In this document: piece after piece, positions 19,484-27,808 of the stretch
How the letters are laid out: every line of letters begins with the position of its first letter
Numbering within the stretch: position 1 is the stretch's first letter
DNA from: Chloroflexota bacterium
GTDB taxonomy: Bacteria > Chloroflexota > Anaerolineae > Anaerolineales > VGOW01
Reading direction: 5' to 3'
DNA: 64,000 bases
Assembly: GCA_016875735.1 (NCBI GenBank)
Contig: VGOW01000001.1
Location: 1 to 64,000 of the forward strand
Translations under genes and position numbers: made by a program
Notes under the pieces: model-generated
Told to the model about the DNA's origin: nothing
Databases searched by the model: none
What the model saw: only the letters and a program-made list of their open reading frames with translations

Positions 19484-20320
19484 TTAGCCGCCGCTCAACA
19501 ACACCGGGATTTCCTGCAACGCCTTTGCCAACCGAGTGCCGTGCCAGGTGAGAAGCGAGCCATCGACAAGATGGATGCGGCCGGTTTGCGCCGCCGGAAG
19601 ATCGGCGAACTGCATCCAAAATTCGGCGTCGGCTTCGGTGAAGGCAAACGGCTCGCTGGGCAAAAGGATGACTTCGGGGCGCGAGGCGAGTATCTCTTCC
19701 ACAGTCACGCGCGGGTAACGGGTGTCGCGCTCGGAGTCGGGGCGGGCGAGCTGTGCAGGATCAAGATCGGCGGCGAGGGGGTAGCGCCGCTCACGCGCGG
19801 CAAACACGTTTGCGCCTCCGCACACCGAAATGAGATCGCTCAAATACGTGTTGCCGCTGGCGGTCATCCACCAATCATCGCCGCGCCAAATGGGGCAGAA
19901 GACTCGAGTCGGTATCGTGTTCGACGCGGCGGCGGCCGCCCACTCGTACACTTTTTCCAGCGCCACGAGTCGACGCCCCTGCGCCGGAACGTCGAAGCGG
20001 CGCACAATGTCCCACAGTAAATCAATCGCGTCGCGCACCGTTTTCGGAAAGGTGACCCACACCGGCAGTCCCGCCGCTTGCAATGATTCAATGTCGGAGC
20101 GAACGTTCTCTTCTTTATTGGTGATGACGAGATCGGGGTTGAGGGCGATGATGTCGGCCACGCGCAATTGTTTTGTGCCGCCGAGTCGAGGCAGGTGCGC
20201 GAGTTGCTCAGCGGGGCGAACGCAGAAATCGGTGACGCCGACGAGCCGGTGGCCGAGGCCGAGATCGCACAGCGACTCGGTGACGCTCGGCACGAGAGAC
20301 ACGACGCGCCGATAGTTCAC
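19484..20320 (-). CDS. Helical-backbone metal receptor (BtuF-like) without signal peptide
   Basis: 278 residues from GTG 20320, which overlaps the stop of the transporter gene (GTGA). RRVVSLVPSVTESLCDLGLGHRLVGVTDFC, PDLVITNKEENVRSDIESLQ and SRPEVILLPSEPFAF are typical of the TroA/BtuF periplasmic-binding fold used for cobalamin and iron-siderophore uptake. The protein starts directly with the first strand and has no signal peptide or lipobox, so it would be cytoplasmic unless a longer start is used. No ABC permease or ATPase is adjacent. The ligand is unknown; cobalamin is one possibility, since the radical SAM protein at 31 kb belongs to a B12-binding type. Confidence 0.75.
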   Translation of the reverse strand: MNYRRVVSLVPSVTESLCDLGLGHRLVGVTDFCVRPAEQLAHLPRLGGTKQLRVADIIALNPDLVITNKEENVRSDIESLQAAGLPVWVTFPKTVRDAIDLLWDIVRRFDVPAQGRRLVALEKVYEWAAAAASNTIPTRVFCPIWRGDDWWMTASGNTYLSDLISVCGGANVFAARERRYPLAADLDPAQLARPDSERDTRYPRVTVEEILASRPEVILLPSEPFAFTEADAEFWMQFADLPAAQTGRIHLVDGSLLTWHGTRLAKALQEIPVLLSGG

Positions 20321-21657
20321 GCCGCCACCCGATGAGCCCGCCAGCCCAAAAACGCGCTTTCGATCACGAGCGAAAGGGTGAGAGCGATGATCGCCAACGG
20401 CACACCGGGTGTTTTCAGCCACACGCCGGCGGCGAGGGCCGCCGCCAACGAAAGCAGATTGATCATCATGGCTTGATACACGGCATTGGTGGCTCGTTTG
20501 CCCATGAGCACACCACGCTGGTAACTCTGCATCGAGCTGATGAACGGCATGGCCGCGCCCAACAGCACGCCCGGCAAAGCAATGGCGGTGAGATGCGGAG
20601 CGATGCCGATGACCCCGTTCATGTACAGCGCCGCCAGCGGCGTGAGGCCGATGATGAGCAACGCGCCCGATGTGACCCAGCCGACGTTGTAGCAAAAGCG
20701 GCGCAGTGGCGGCAGGGTGTCGGGGCCGCGTTCGAGAGCGATGACGGCTTCGGGCAATGCGTATGATCCACTGCGGAAGATGCTGATCAGTCCGTACACC
20801 ACCGGCCACGCGGCCAGCGACGGTTCGGGGTTGGTTGCGCGGGCCAGCGCCGCGCCCACCAATGGCTGGCCGAGCAGTGTGAGCAGTGACACAGCGACGA
20901 GGGGCGTGTGATATTTGAGAAGATCACCATACGAAAGAGTCGTAGATTGCGGAGTCGGATTCGGGATTTGAGCGACGACGCGCGAGGAAGCCCAATGCGC
21001 GTAAGCCGCCTCCGCGAGCACGCCCGCCGAGAGCGCCAGGCCGCCGAGCGCCACTCCGCTGAGATTCAGCCAACCGGCGGCGATGCTCACGCCGAGCGCA
21101 GTGGCCGTGCCCGCCGAGGCGATGAGTCGGATCACTGTGCCAACACCGATCGGGCGCGTCTGCCCGAAGTGAATCATCACCCCCTGTCGGAAGCGCCGCC
21201 AACCGATTGCCGCGCTCCAAAACAGCATGATCTGCAAACCGGGCTGAGCTGCGTCGGCCACTGCGGCAGGAATGCCCATCCATCCGCGCACGACCACATC
21301 GTGCCACGGAGTGAAAGCCACCAACCCCTGCACGATGGTGACGAGCCACAGGAGATGAATGGTGAATCGGCGCAGGGTGAGATAAGCCTGCCGGTGCGAA
21401 GCCAGCGCGGTGGCGGTCGCCAACAACATGATCACCGGACTCTCGATGGTGATGGAAATGCTGGCCACGATTCCGAACGCGGCGATCATCGTTTGCGCTT
21501 CGGGTAGGCGGGCCATGACGGCGCTCACGAACGGCATCTCGGTGGTCATCAACAGCCAACTGGCCGCCAATGGAAACCAAAAGGCGAGGATGCGCCGTTG
21601 GGAGAGAGGCTCGGGTTGAGTTTGTGTCGGGGTTTGGAGCTGGAGGGCGTCCGCCAC
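20317..21657 (-). CDS. MATE/ANKH-like multi-pass membrane transporter
   Basis: About 446 residues from GTG 21657, just after the ricT stop; a start further upstream inside ricT (21717) is possible. About 12 hydrophobic helices are visible, beginning ILAFWFPLAASWLLMTTEMPF. The pattern resembles the MATE/MOP fold and the progressive ankylosis (ANKH) group. The substrate cannot be inferred. The short hydrophilic N-terminus (LQLQTPTQTQPEP) is coded by a phrase repeat. It is translationally coupled to the metal-receptor-like gene downstream. Confidence 0.7.
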   Translation of the reverse strand: MADALQLQTPTQTQPEPLSQRRILAFWFPLAASWLLMTTEMPFVSAVMARLPEAQTMIAAFGIVASISITIESPVIMLLATATALASHRQAYLTLRRFTIHLLWLVTIVQGLVAFTPWHDVVVRGWMGIPAAVADAAQPGLQIMLFWSAAIGWRRFRQGVMIHFGQTRPIGVGTVIRLIASAGTATALGVSIAAGWLNLSGVALGGLALSAGVLAEAAYAHWASSRVVAQIPNPTPQSTTLSYGDLLKYHTPLVAVSLLTLLGQPLVGAALARATNPEPSLAAWPVVYGLISIFRSGSYALPEAVIALERGPDTLPPLRRFCYNVGWVTSGALLIIGLTPLAALYMNGVIGIAPHLTAIALPGVLLGAAMPFISSMQSYQRGVLMGKRATNAVYQAMMINLLSLAAALAAGVWLKTPGVPLAIIALTLSLVIESAFLGWRAHRVAA

Positions 21658-21662
21658 GGGAA

Positions 21663-22604
21663 TTACTTCTTCTTCCCTTTGCCGCAATCGCACCCGCCAC
21701 CTTCGTGGCGCGAACACGGCTGGCTGGCTTTTTTGGCGAGGGCCTGCAATTCGTCGAGCGGCGTCAGCTCATCTTTGGAAAATTCGAAGCGGCCATCTTC
21801 CACCGCCACAATCACCGTTTGCTTCAGCGGGTTGAGATCGATCACTTTGCCTTCGCCTCTCGGCGTGCCCACGCGCTTCTTTATTTTGGGCAGAGTCTTG
21901 CGCGCTTCGGCATATTGCTCATATTCATACACGAGGCAGCAGCGCAGGCGCCCGCACATCCCGGTGATCTCTTCCGGGTTGAGTGAGATGCCTTGCTCCT
22001 TTGCCATTTTGATCGACACCGGGCTGAACTCGGTGAGGAACTTGGAACAGCACCGTTCTTCGATGCCGCACGCGCCGGGGCCGCCAAGCAGTTTCGCCAC
22101 ATCGCGCGGGCCGATTTGGTGCAGTTCAACATGAGCGGGCGCGAAGGCAGAGGCCATATCGCTCTGCAAACTTTTCGTGTCCACTCGCGCGTCGCCTTTG
22201 CCGTTGTCGTCGGTGTCGGCGTTGTAAAAGAAGGTGAGCCGCGATCCGTCGTAGCTGTATTCGGCGCGGACGATTTTGAGACTCGCCAACCGCAGTTCGG
22301 CGGCGCGGGCGCGGCAGTGGATCATCGCCGCGAGTTCTTTCGATTGCCACTGCTGGGCCATCAACAGATCGCGCGGGTTGGCGACGCGCTGAATGTGCCG
22401 GAAGCCGCCATCGGGCAGGGAGGCCGACTCGACGAACTTCACCACTTCGCCCATCTGCGCGCCGCGTTTGGTTTCCACGATCACGCGGTCGCCCGGTTTC
22501 ACACCCGCGAAACTCGAGGCGTCGAAATGATACAGTTTGCCAATGCGGGAAAAACGCACGCCCACAATGAGCGTGTCGGACTCGGCAACAGGGGTCATGA
22601 TCAT
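21663..22604 (-). CDS. ricT: RicT/YaaT (PSP1 domain) protein
   Basis: About 313 residues from ATG 22604 (ATG 22598 also possible). The PSP1 C-terminal domain is seen with the Cys signatures GACGIEERCCSKFL and MCGRLRCCLVYEYEQY, then LPKIKKRVGTPRGEGKV. In Bacillus the RicT-RicA-RicF complex carries [4Fe-4S] clusters and affects RNase Y mRNA processing; RicT alone is found widely. A Cys-rich tail (CSRHEGGGCDCGKGKKK) is unusual and could bind metal. The start is preceded by a phrase repeat and not a Shine-Dalgarno. It lies downstream of the Fe-S carrier gene mrp. Confidence 0.88.
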   Translation of the reverse strand: MIMTPVAESDTLIVGVRFSRIGKLYHFDASSFAGVKPGDRVIVETKRGAQMGEVVKFVESASLPDGGFRHIQRVANPRDLLMAQQWQSKELAAMIHCRARAAELRLASLKIVRAEYSYDGSRLTFFYNADTDDNGKGDARVDTKSLQSDMASAFAPAHVELHQIGPRDVAKLLGGPGACGIEERCCSKFLTEFSPVSIKMAKEQGISLNPEEITGMCGRLRCCLVYEYEQYAEARKTLPKIKKRVGTPRGEGKVIDLNPLKQTVIVAVEDGRFEFSKDELTPLDELQALAKKASQPCSRHEGGGCDCGKGKKK

Positions 22605-22606
22605 AT

Positions 22607-22680
22607 AGCAGGTGGCAGGCAGCAAGGGGCAAGTAACATGTGGCAAGCGAACCTGCTACCTGCCCCCTGCTACTTGCCTC
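22607..22680. repeat. Dyad phrase repeat between mrp and ricT
   Basis: AGCAGGTGGCAGGCAGC... then the inverted block CCTGCTACCTGCCCCCTGCTACTTGCC: a long imperfect hairpin that occupies the whole gap and the ricT ribosome-binding region. Confidence 0.65.
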
Positions 22681-22681
22681 T

Positions 22682-23770
22682 TCAATCAATCATCTGAATC
22701 TGAATCAGATTGCTTTGCTCACGGCTGAGGGTGAGCACACTGACCTTGGCCGCCACTTCTTTGGCAACGGCGATGAAGGCCTGCGCCGCCGGGGAGTCTG
22801 GATTCGAGACGACGATGGGCACGCCGGAGTCGCCGCCCACGCGCACCTTCGGGTCGATGGGCACTTCGCCGATAAACGGAACGCCGGCCTGCTCGGCCAA
22901 CGTCTTGCCGCCGCCGCGCCCGAACAAATCCATCATCGTCCCATCGGGCATGGGCAGGTAACTCATGTTTTCGATCACACCTAACATCGGCACATCGAGC
23001 TGCTTGAACATGGTGATGCCGCGCAGCGCATCGGCCTGCGACACTTCCTGCGGCAGGGTGACAATCACTCCGCCGGTGAGCGGCACCGATTGCGTGAGTG
23101 AGAGCTGCACGTCGCCCGTGCCCGGCGGCAGATCGACGATCAGATAGTCGAGGTCGCCCCATTCCACATCGCTCAAGAATTGGCGGATGGCCGAATGCAG
23201 CATGGGGCCGCGCCACACCAACGCCTGATCGGGTTTGACGAGGAAGCCCATAGACATGAGTTTCACGCCGTGCGCTTGCGCCGGAACCATCTTCGGTTCG
23301 CCGTTCACGTTGGTGGGCGGCGGCATCCGCCGCGCGCCGAGCATGATGTTCGCATTCGGGCCGTAGATGTCGGCGTCCATCAGCCCGACCGACGCGCCCA
23401 TTTGCGCCAGCGCCACCGCCACGTTCACCGCCACCGTGGATTTGCCCACGCCGCCTTTGCCTGAAGCAACGGCGATGGTGTTCTTCACCTTCAGCGACAA
23501 TTGGCCAAGGATGCGATTGTCGGCCGGCACGTTGGAGCCCCATTTGATGGAGACCGACTCCACACCCGGAACTTTCATCACTTCATTGCGGCAATCGCGC
23601 TCCATCACATTTTTGAGCGGGCAGGCCGGAGTGGTCAGCATCACCGTAAAACTGACCGCGCCGCCGTTGATCTCCAGGTCGCGAATCATATTCAGCGTCA
23701 CGAGGTCGCGGTGAAGTTCCGGCTCGTTCACTTTGCCGAGAGCCCGTAGAACCGCTTCTTTGGTTATCAT
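22682..23770 (-). CDS. mrp: Mrp/NBP35-family Fe-S carrier ATPase
   Basis: 362 residues from ATG 23770. An N-terminal DUF59/MIP18 domain (about 1-90, LTTPACPLKNVMERDCRNEV) is followed by the P-loop Mrp domain with ASGKGGVGKSTVAVNVA (about 106), DADIYGPNANIM and VDLPPGTGDVQLSL. Mrp proteins bind and transfer [4Fe-4S] clusters, and the mitochondrial relative Ind1 is needed for complex I assembly. Directly downstream of nuoI, this copy may serve NADH dehydrogenase. The usual C-terminal CxxC is not seen (the pattern near IENMSYLPMPDG lacks it), so cluster binding may differ. The last residues (QIQMID) come from a repeat. Confidence 0.9.
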   Translation of the reverse strand: MITKEAVLRALGKVNEPELHRDLVTLNMIRDLEINGGAVSFTVMLTTPACPLKNVMERDCRNEVMKVPGVESVSIKWGSNVPADNRILGQLSLKVKNTIAVASGKGGVGKSTVAVNVAVALAQMGASVGLMDADIYGPNANIMLGARRMPPPTNVNGEPKMVPAQAHGVKLMSMGFLVKPDQALVWRGPMLHSAIRQFLSDVEWGDLDYLIVDLPPGTGDVQLSLTQSVPLTGGVIVTLPQEVSQADALRGITMFKQLDVPMLGVIENMSYLPMPDGTMMDLFGRGGGKTLAEQAGVPFIGEVPIDPKVRVGGDSGVPIVVSNPDSPAAQAFIAVAKEVAAKVSVLTLSREQSNLIQIQMID

Positions 23771-23785
23771 TACGTTTGCGTTTTC

Positions 23786-23862
23786 CTGCGGCAGAGTGCG
23801 CCGAATTTGCAGAGAGACTTCGGAACATCTCTGCGCCCTTCGCGCTCTCTGCGGTAAACACA
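23786..23862. repeat. Dyad phrase repeat between nuoI and mrp
   Basis: TGCGGCAGAGTGCGC...TTTGCAGAGAG followed by the inverted CTCTGCGCCCTTCGCGCTCTCTGCGG. Confidence 0.5.
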
Positions 23863-23893
23863 TAAGGGCGAGCCTGCGCTCGCCCTTGGCTCG

Positions 23894-24511
23894 CTATTCC
23901 TTCTTGGCCGCGGCCGCTTTCTTGGCCGCCTTCTTTGCTTCTTCTTCGGCGCGAGCCTTCTCCTCGGCCTCGTAATCGGTGGGGCGGATGCTCGCGTAGT
24001 AACTCAACGGCTTCGACAACTTGGCTTTGTCGTACACGTGCGCCGACGTGCGATCATACGAGGCTAACTCGTAATTATGATCCATCTTGATCGCGTCGAA
24101 CGGGCAGAACTCGGCGCAGTAGCCGCAGTTCATGCAAATGTCGGTGTCAATGTAAAACTCTTTCGGCGCGGGAACGGGGCGCTTCGTCACCGGGTCGTCG
24201 GTGCGCACAATCCAAATGCACTGCGGCGGGCACACTTTGGCGCAGATGCCGCACGAGGTGCATCGGTCTTCCTGCTTGCCATCCTTCTCTTCGTAGATCA
24301 GAAACGGGATGTAGCGGAATCGCTCCGGCACTTCCAGCTTTTCGTTCGGGTATTGAATAGTGAAGAGTCCCTTACCCTTCGACGACTGGCGAAGCCGCAG
24401 TTTCTCCGGATCGATGTAGTTGCGGCCAAGCCACTGCACATCTTCGGTATAGCTGTTCACAAAATGTTTGAGGGTTACCCAAAACCCTTTGATCATTCCA
24501 AGACCGTACAT
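23894..24511 (-). CDS. nuoI: NADH-quinone oxidoreductase subunit I
   Basis: 205 residues from ATG 24511, with GGAGGACAG upstream. NuoI holds two [4Fe-4S] clusters (N6a, N6b) in the connecting arm of complex I. Both ferredoxin motifs are complete: CTSCGICAKVCPPQC and CMNCGYCAEFCPFDA. The N-terminal helix GMIKGFWVTLKHFVNSYTED fits membrane-proximal attachment. The C-terminal Lys/Ala/Glu-rich tail (EEAKKAAKKAAAAKKE) is an extension of unknown use. It is the third nuo gene, after nuoB and nuoCD. Confidence 0.95.
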   Translation of the reverse strand: MYGLGMIKGFWVTLKHFVNSYTEDVQWLGRNYIDPEKLRLRQSSKGKGLFTIQYPNEKLEVPERFRYIPFLIYEEKDGKQEDRCTSCGICAKVCPPQCIWIVRTDDPVTKRPVPAPKEFYIDTDICMNCGYCAEFCPFDAIKMDHNYELASYDRTSAHVYDKAKLSKPLSYYASIRPTDYEAEEKARAEEEAKKAAKKAAAAKKE

Positions 24512-24522
24512 CTGTCCTCCAG

Positions 24523-24578
24523 ATTGAGTTTGAGTCGGAGTTTGTGGCGTCACCCAACTCAAACTCTCAACTCCAACT
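24523..24578. repeat. Dyad phrase repeat between nuoCD and nuoI
   Basis: GAGTTTGAGTCGGAGTTTG followed by inverted CCAACTCAAACTCTCAACTCCAAC. Same family as 2741-2820 and 3979-4037. Confidence 0.65.
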
Positions 24579-26343
24579 ATCGATCCGTCTCGCCCAACAC
24601 AATGTCGATGCTTCCGAGAATGACCACCACATCGGCCACCTTCGCGCCCTTGCACAGCTCGCCCAGCACGGTGAGGTTGATGAACGACGGCGCGCGAACG
24701 TGATAACGATAGGCGTTGGCTTTGCCGGTGGATACGATGTAGTAACCGAGTTCGCCCTTCGGGCCGTCCACCCGCCCATAGGCCTCACCCGCCGGGACGC
24801 GGACGTTGTATGCCGGTTTCCCGGCCATGATCTCGCCGCCGATCGGCATATCGCGCAAAACTTGCTGGCAAATTTTCACGCTCTCGCGCATCTCGTCCAT
24901 GCGGATGAGGTAGCGATCATAAATGTCGCCGTTGGGCCGCGTGCAAACCTTGAAATCGAAGCGGTCATAAATGCTGTACGGCTCGGCGCGGCGAATGTCG
25001 TAAGGAACGTTGGAGGCGCGGAGCAGCGGGCCGCAGGCGCTGTAGGCAATGGCCTGCTCCGGCGGCAGAACGCCCACGCCGATGCAGCGCGAACGGATGA
25101 TTTCGTTTTCGGTGAGATACTCGTCGAGATCGTCAATGGCCTTCGGCAGGCGGTTGAACACCATGTCGTTCACGAAGTCCATCGTGTTCTCGTCGCGCAT
25201 CTTTTCCGGAATGTCGCGGGCCACGCCGCCGAAGCGCATGTAGTTGCACATCATCCGCGACCCGGCGGTGGCCTCGAAGAAATCCAGAATCAATTCGCGC
25301 TCGCGAATGGCATACAGCGCCGGAGTGAAGAACGCGCCGAGATCGTTGAGCAAAAAGCCGACAGCCCACATGTGATTGCAGATACGAGTGAGCTCGGCCA
25401 TGAGCACGCGAATGTATTCGGCCCGCTCCGGCACTTTCACTTTTTGCAGTTTCTCAACCGCCAACGCATAACCGAGATTGTTGGACATCGACGAAAGATA
25501 ATCGAGCCGGTCGGTGAAAGGCATGTTTTGCAGCCACGTGTTGCGCTCGCCGATCTTTTCGTGATTGCGATGGAGATAGCCCATTACCGGATGCAGATCG
25601 ACGATCGTTTCCCCGTCGAGCGTGACCACCATTCGGAACACGCCGTGCGTGCTGGGGTGCTGCGGGCCGAGATTGACGACAATCTTATCGGTGTGCAAGC
25701 CGCGCCCATTGCCCGTCTGCAATTCGCTGATGTCTGGATATTGCGCCGCCTCCGCTTCGCTCACCCAACCTTCGGGCGTGAAGCCGTCGGCGAAGGAAAC
25801 GTTGTGCCCAAAGGGACTCTTTTCTTCGGAGCGGCGGAAGTGGCCGCCGGGCCAACGAGAGTCAAACGGTTTGGTGTCCTGCTCGTAATACGCTTCTTTC
25901 CAATCTTTTCGCAGAGGCCATCCGCCGAATCCTTCCCACATCAAAATACGTTTGAGGTTGGGATGCCCGGCGAAGCGAATGCCATACATGTCGTACGCTT
26001 CGCGCTCCTGAAAATCGGCGCCGGGGTAGAGCGGGACGAGTGACGGTATCACCGGGTTGTCGCGCGGAGTCTGCGCCTTGAGCGTGAGCGCCGTGCCGCC
26101 CGATGTCTTATAGAAGTGATACACCGCTTCAAGTTTTCCATCGGCGAGGTAATCCACGCCGGTCACCGACGAAAGATAGTCGTAACCCATTTCGTCGCGC
26201 ACGGCGGTCGCCACTTCGATCAGTTTGTCGGGGGCGACGAGGTAGCCGGAGTATCCGGCGCGAGTGTCGGGCGTGACCGCGCCGGGGAAGCGCGCGTCGA
26301 GGGTGGTCGCAGAGGCTTCTGCGGTAGGAGCAGCGTCAGTCAT
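24577..26343 (-). CDS. nuoCD: Fused NADH-quinone oxidoreductase subunits C and D
   Basis: 588 residues. The N-terminal 30-kDa NuoC part (about 15-190) contains [18 protein letters not shown] and [19 protein letters not shown]. The NuoD part (about 205-588) contains [33 protein letters not shown] and the C-terminal [17 protein letters not shown] segment. NuoD forms the quinone site with NuoB. C-D fusions occur in several bacterial groups, E. coli included. It follows nuoB within 15 bp. Confidence 0.95.
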   Translation of the reverse strand: MTDAAPTAEASATTLDARFPGAVTPDTRAGYSGYLVAPDKLIEVATAVRDEMGYDYLSSVTGVDYLADGKLEAVYHFYKTSGGTALTLKAQTPRDNPVIPSLVPLYPGADFQEREAYDMYGIRFAGHPNLKRILMWEGFGGWPLRKDWKEAYYEQDTKPFDSRWPGGHFRRSEEKSPFGHNVSFADGFTPEGWVSEAEAAQYPDISELQTGNGRGLHTDKIVVNLGPQHPSTHGVFRMVVTLDGETIVDLHPVMGYLHRNHEKIGERNTWLQNMPFTDRLDYLSSMSNNLGYALAVEKLQKVKVPERAEYIRVLMAELTRICNHMWAVGFLLNDLGAFFTPALYAIRERELILDFFEATAGSRMMCNYMRFGGVARDIPEKMRDENTMDFVNDMVFNRLPKAIDDLDEYLTENEIIRSRCIGVGVLPPEQAIAYSACGPLLRASNVPYDIRRAEPYSIYDRFDFKVCTRPNGDIYDRYLIRMDEMRESVKICQQVLRDMPIGGEIMAGKPAYNVRVPAGEAYGRVDGPKGELGYYIVSTGKANAYRYHVRAPSFINLTVLGELCKGAKVADVVVILGSIDIVLGETDR

Positions 26344-26355
26344 TTACTATCCCTT

Positions 26356-26997
26356 TCAGGCGTTCGCAACCGGCTCATTCTGCTTCTGCGCCAGCTGATG
26401 GAAGATCGCGTTTTGGCGAGGGTCGATGAGATCGGGGCCGAGGATGGGCAGAGGGATCGGCTCGCTCGATCCTTTTTGATACCACGGCGAGGTGAGGAAG
26501 GATTGGCCGTCGATCTTTTCCTGCAACTTGATGAGGCCATTGAGCAGGGCCTGCGGAGTGGGCGGACAGCCCGGCACGTACACATCCACCGGAACGAACT
26601 TATCCACGCCCGACACCACGTTGTAGCCTTCTTTGAACGGGCCGCCGCCGCATGCGCACGCGCCCATCGCCATCACGTATTTGGGTTCCGGCATCTGGTT
26701 GTACAGGCGGACGATCACCGGCAACATCTTCTTCGTCACCGTGCCGGAGACGATCATTAGGTCCGACTGGCGTGGGCTGGGGCGCATTACTTCCATGCCG
26801 AAGCGGGCCAGGTCGTAGCGGCTAGCCGCCGTGCAGATCATTTCAATGCCACAGCACGCCAGGCCGAACATCATCGGCCAGATGGCGTTGCGCCGGCCCC
26901 AGTTGTAAATCTTGTCGATGGACGTGACGATCACATTCGACTGCATCTCGGGGGGCACTTGATAATTTAGATCTTGAACCGGATTCGGATCGGTCAT
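26356..26997 (-). CDS. nuoB: NADH-quinone oxidoreductase subunit B
   Basis: 213 residues. NuoB carries the terminal cluster N2 next to the quinone site. The cluster ligands are in [18 protein letters not shown] and [12 protein letters not shown]. The first codons overlap the iscX stop by four bases (ATGA), so translation is probably coupled. The usual nuoA is missing at this position; iscX takes its place. Confidence 0.95.
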   Translation of the reverse strand: MTDPNPVQDLNYQVPPEMQSNVIVTSIDKIYNWGRRNAIWPMMFGLACCGIEMICTAASRYDLARFGMEVMRPSPRQSDLMIVSGTVTKKMLPVIVRLYNQMPEPKYVMAMGACACGGGPFKEGYNVVSGVDKFVPVDVYVPGCPPTPQALLNGLIKLQEKIDGQSFLTSPWYQKGSSEPIPLPILGPDLIDPRQNAIFHQLAQKQNEPVANA

Positions 26998-27203
26998 AAC
27001 GGGTGGGTCTCCTCAAACCATTCCTGAAGAATAGCGGAAAGAATTTCGTCGTTTGCCAGAGCGGGGTCGTCGGCGAAGTCGGACAGCGCCAGCGTCCACT
27101 CGAATATCTTCTGCAATGAAACTTCGGCCAGATCCATGCCGGGATGAGTCTTGTTCAATCGCAGAGCGATTTCGTACGCGCCATCCCAATACAACTCGGC
27201 CAC
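26994..27203 (-). CDS. iscX: IscX-like Fe-S assembly protein
   Basis: 69 residues, matching the usual IscX length. [38 protein letters not shown] and [18 protein letters not shown] follow the IscX pattern (W..s.eIa..L....P, F.DL..WV..L..F.DDP..sNE.iLEaIl..W..E). IscX binds IscS and iron and tunes Fe-S assembly. GTG 27203 overlaps the Uma2 stop by one base, and its own stop overlaps nuoB. Placement immediately before a cluster-bearing complex I subunit suggests a dedicated supply role. Confidence 0.82.
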   Translation of the reverse strand: MAELYWDGAYEIALRLNKTHPGMDLAEVSLQKIFEWTLALSDFADDPALANDEILSAILQEWFEETHPL

Positions 27204-27784
27204 TACTCGAACAGCGGCTCGGTAGAGAATTCCAACCCGGCGAGCACTTCGGAGCGCAGGGTTTCACCCTCGAAGTACCGCCCGGCAAGTTGGTATTTGC
27301 CTTCTCTCAAGCCGTACACTTCGATCAACGTCGAGTCGGGATAAACCAGCCAATATTCCTTCACACCGAACGCCGCGTAATTCTCCAACTTCTCCTTGCG
27401 ATCCGTCTTGCTCGAACTCGGCGAAACGATCTCGACGACCAGATCGGGAGCGCCATCGATGTCCTTCTCGGTCACTTTGGCCTTGCCGCCAGCCGACACA
27501 AACAGAATATCGGGCTGGTAACTCAAATCATCGGCAAGGTGAACATCCAGAGGAGCAACGAACACCTCTCCCAGTTTTCGTTCGGCGGTGAAGCCATGCA
27601 ATTTCAGAAACAGCTTGCCAAGCGTTCGCTGATGCAGAACCGAAGGTGACGGCATTTCTCTCAGCGCCCCCTTTACCAATTCGTATCGCTTCCCGTCGTC
27701 AGGCATGGCGCGATATTCTGCGTAAGTCATCTTGCGCGGCGCATCAACCGATGTCACTTCAGTGGAAGCAGTGGCTGTGCTCAT
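27203..27784 (-). CDS. Uma2-family putative endonuclease
   Basis: 193 residues from ATG 27784. MTYAEYRAMPDDGKRYELVKG, YQPDILFVS, PDLVVEIVSPSSSKTDRKEKLENYAAFGVKEYWLVYP and LRSEVLAGLEF are diagnostic of the Uma2 (DUF820) family, a restriction-endonuclease-like fold with D...EIVS..(K) residues. The family is expanded in Chloroflexota and Cyanobacteria and its role is unknown. It is unusual to find one in line with complex I genes; it overlaps iscX by one base. Confidence 0.88.
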   Translation of the reverse strand: MSTATASTEVTSVDAPRKMTYAEYRAMPDDGKRYELVKGALREMPSPSVLHQRTLGKLFLKLHGFTAERKLGEVFVAPLDVHLADDLSYQPDILFVSAGGKAKVTEKDIDGAPDLVVEIVSPSSSKTDRKEKLENYAAFGVKEYWLVYPDSTLIEVYGLREGKYQLAGRYFEGETLRSEVLAGLEFSTEPLFE

Positions 27785-27808
27785 GCCAATCCCGAAAGCC
27801 TTCAACCC

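Noticed and set aside
24544-26043. A 499-codon plus-strand frame
   Set aside because: Antisense shadow of nuoCD with no recognisable domain.
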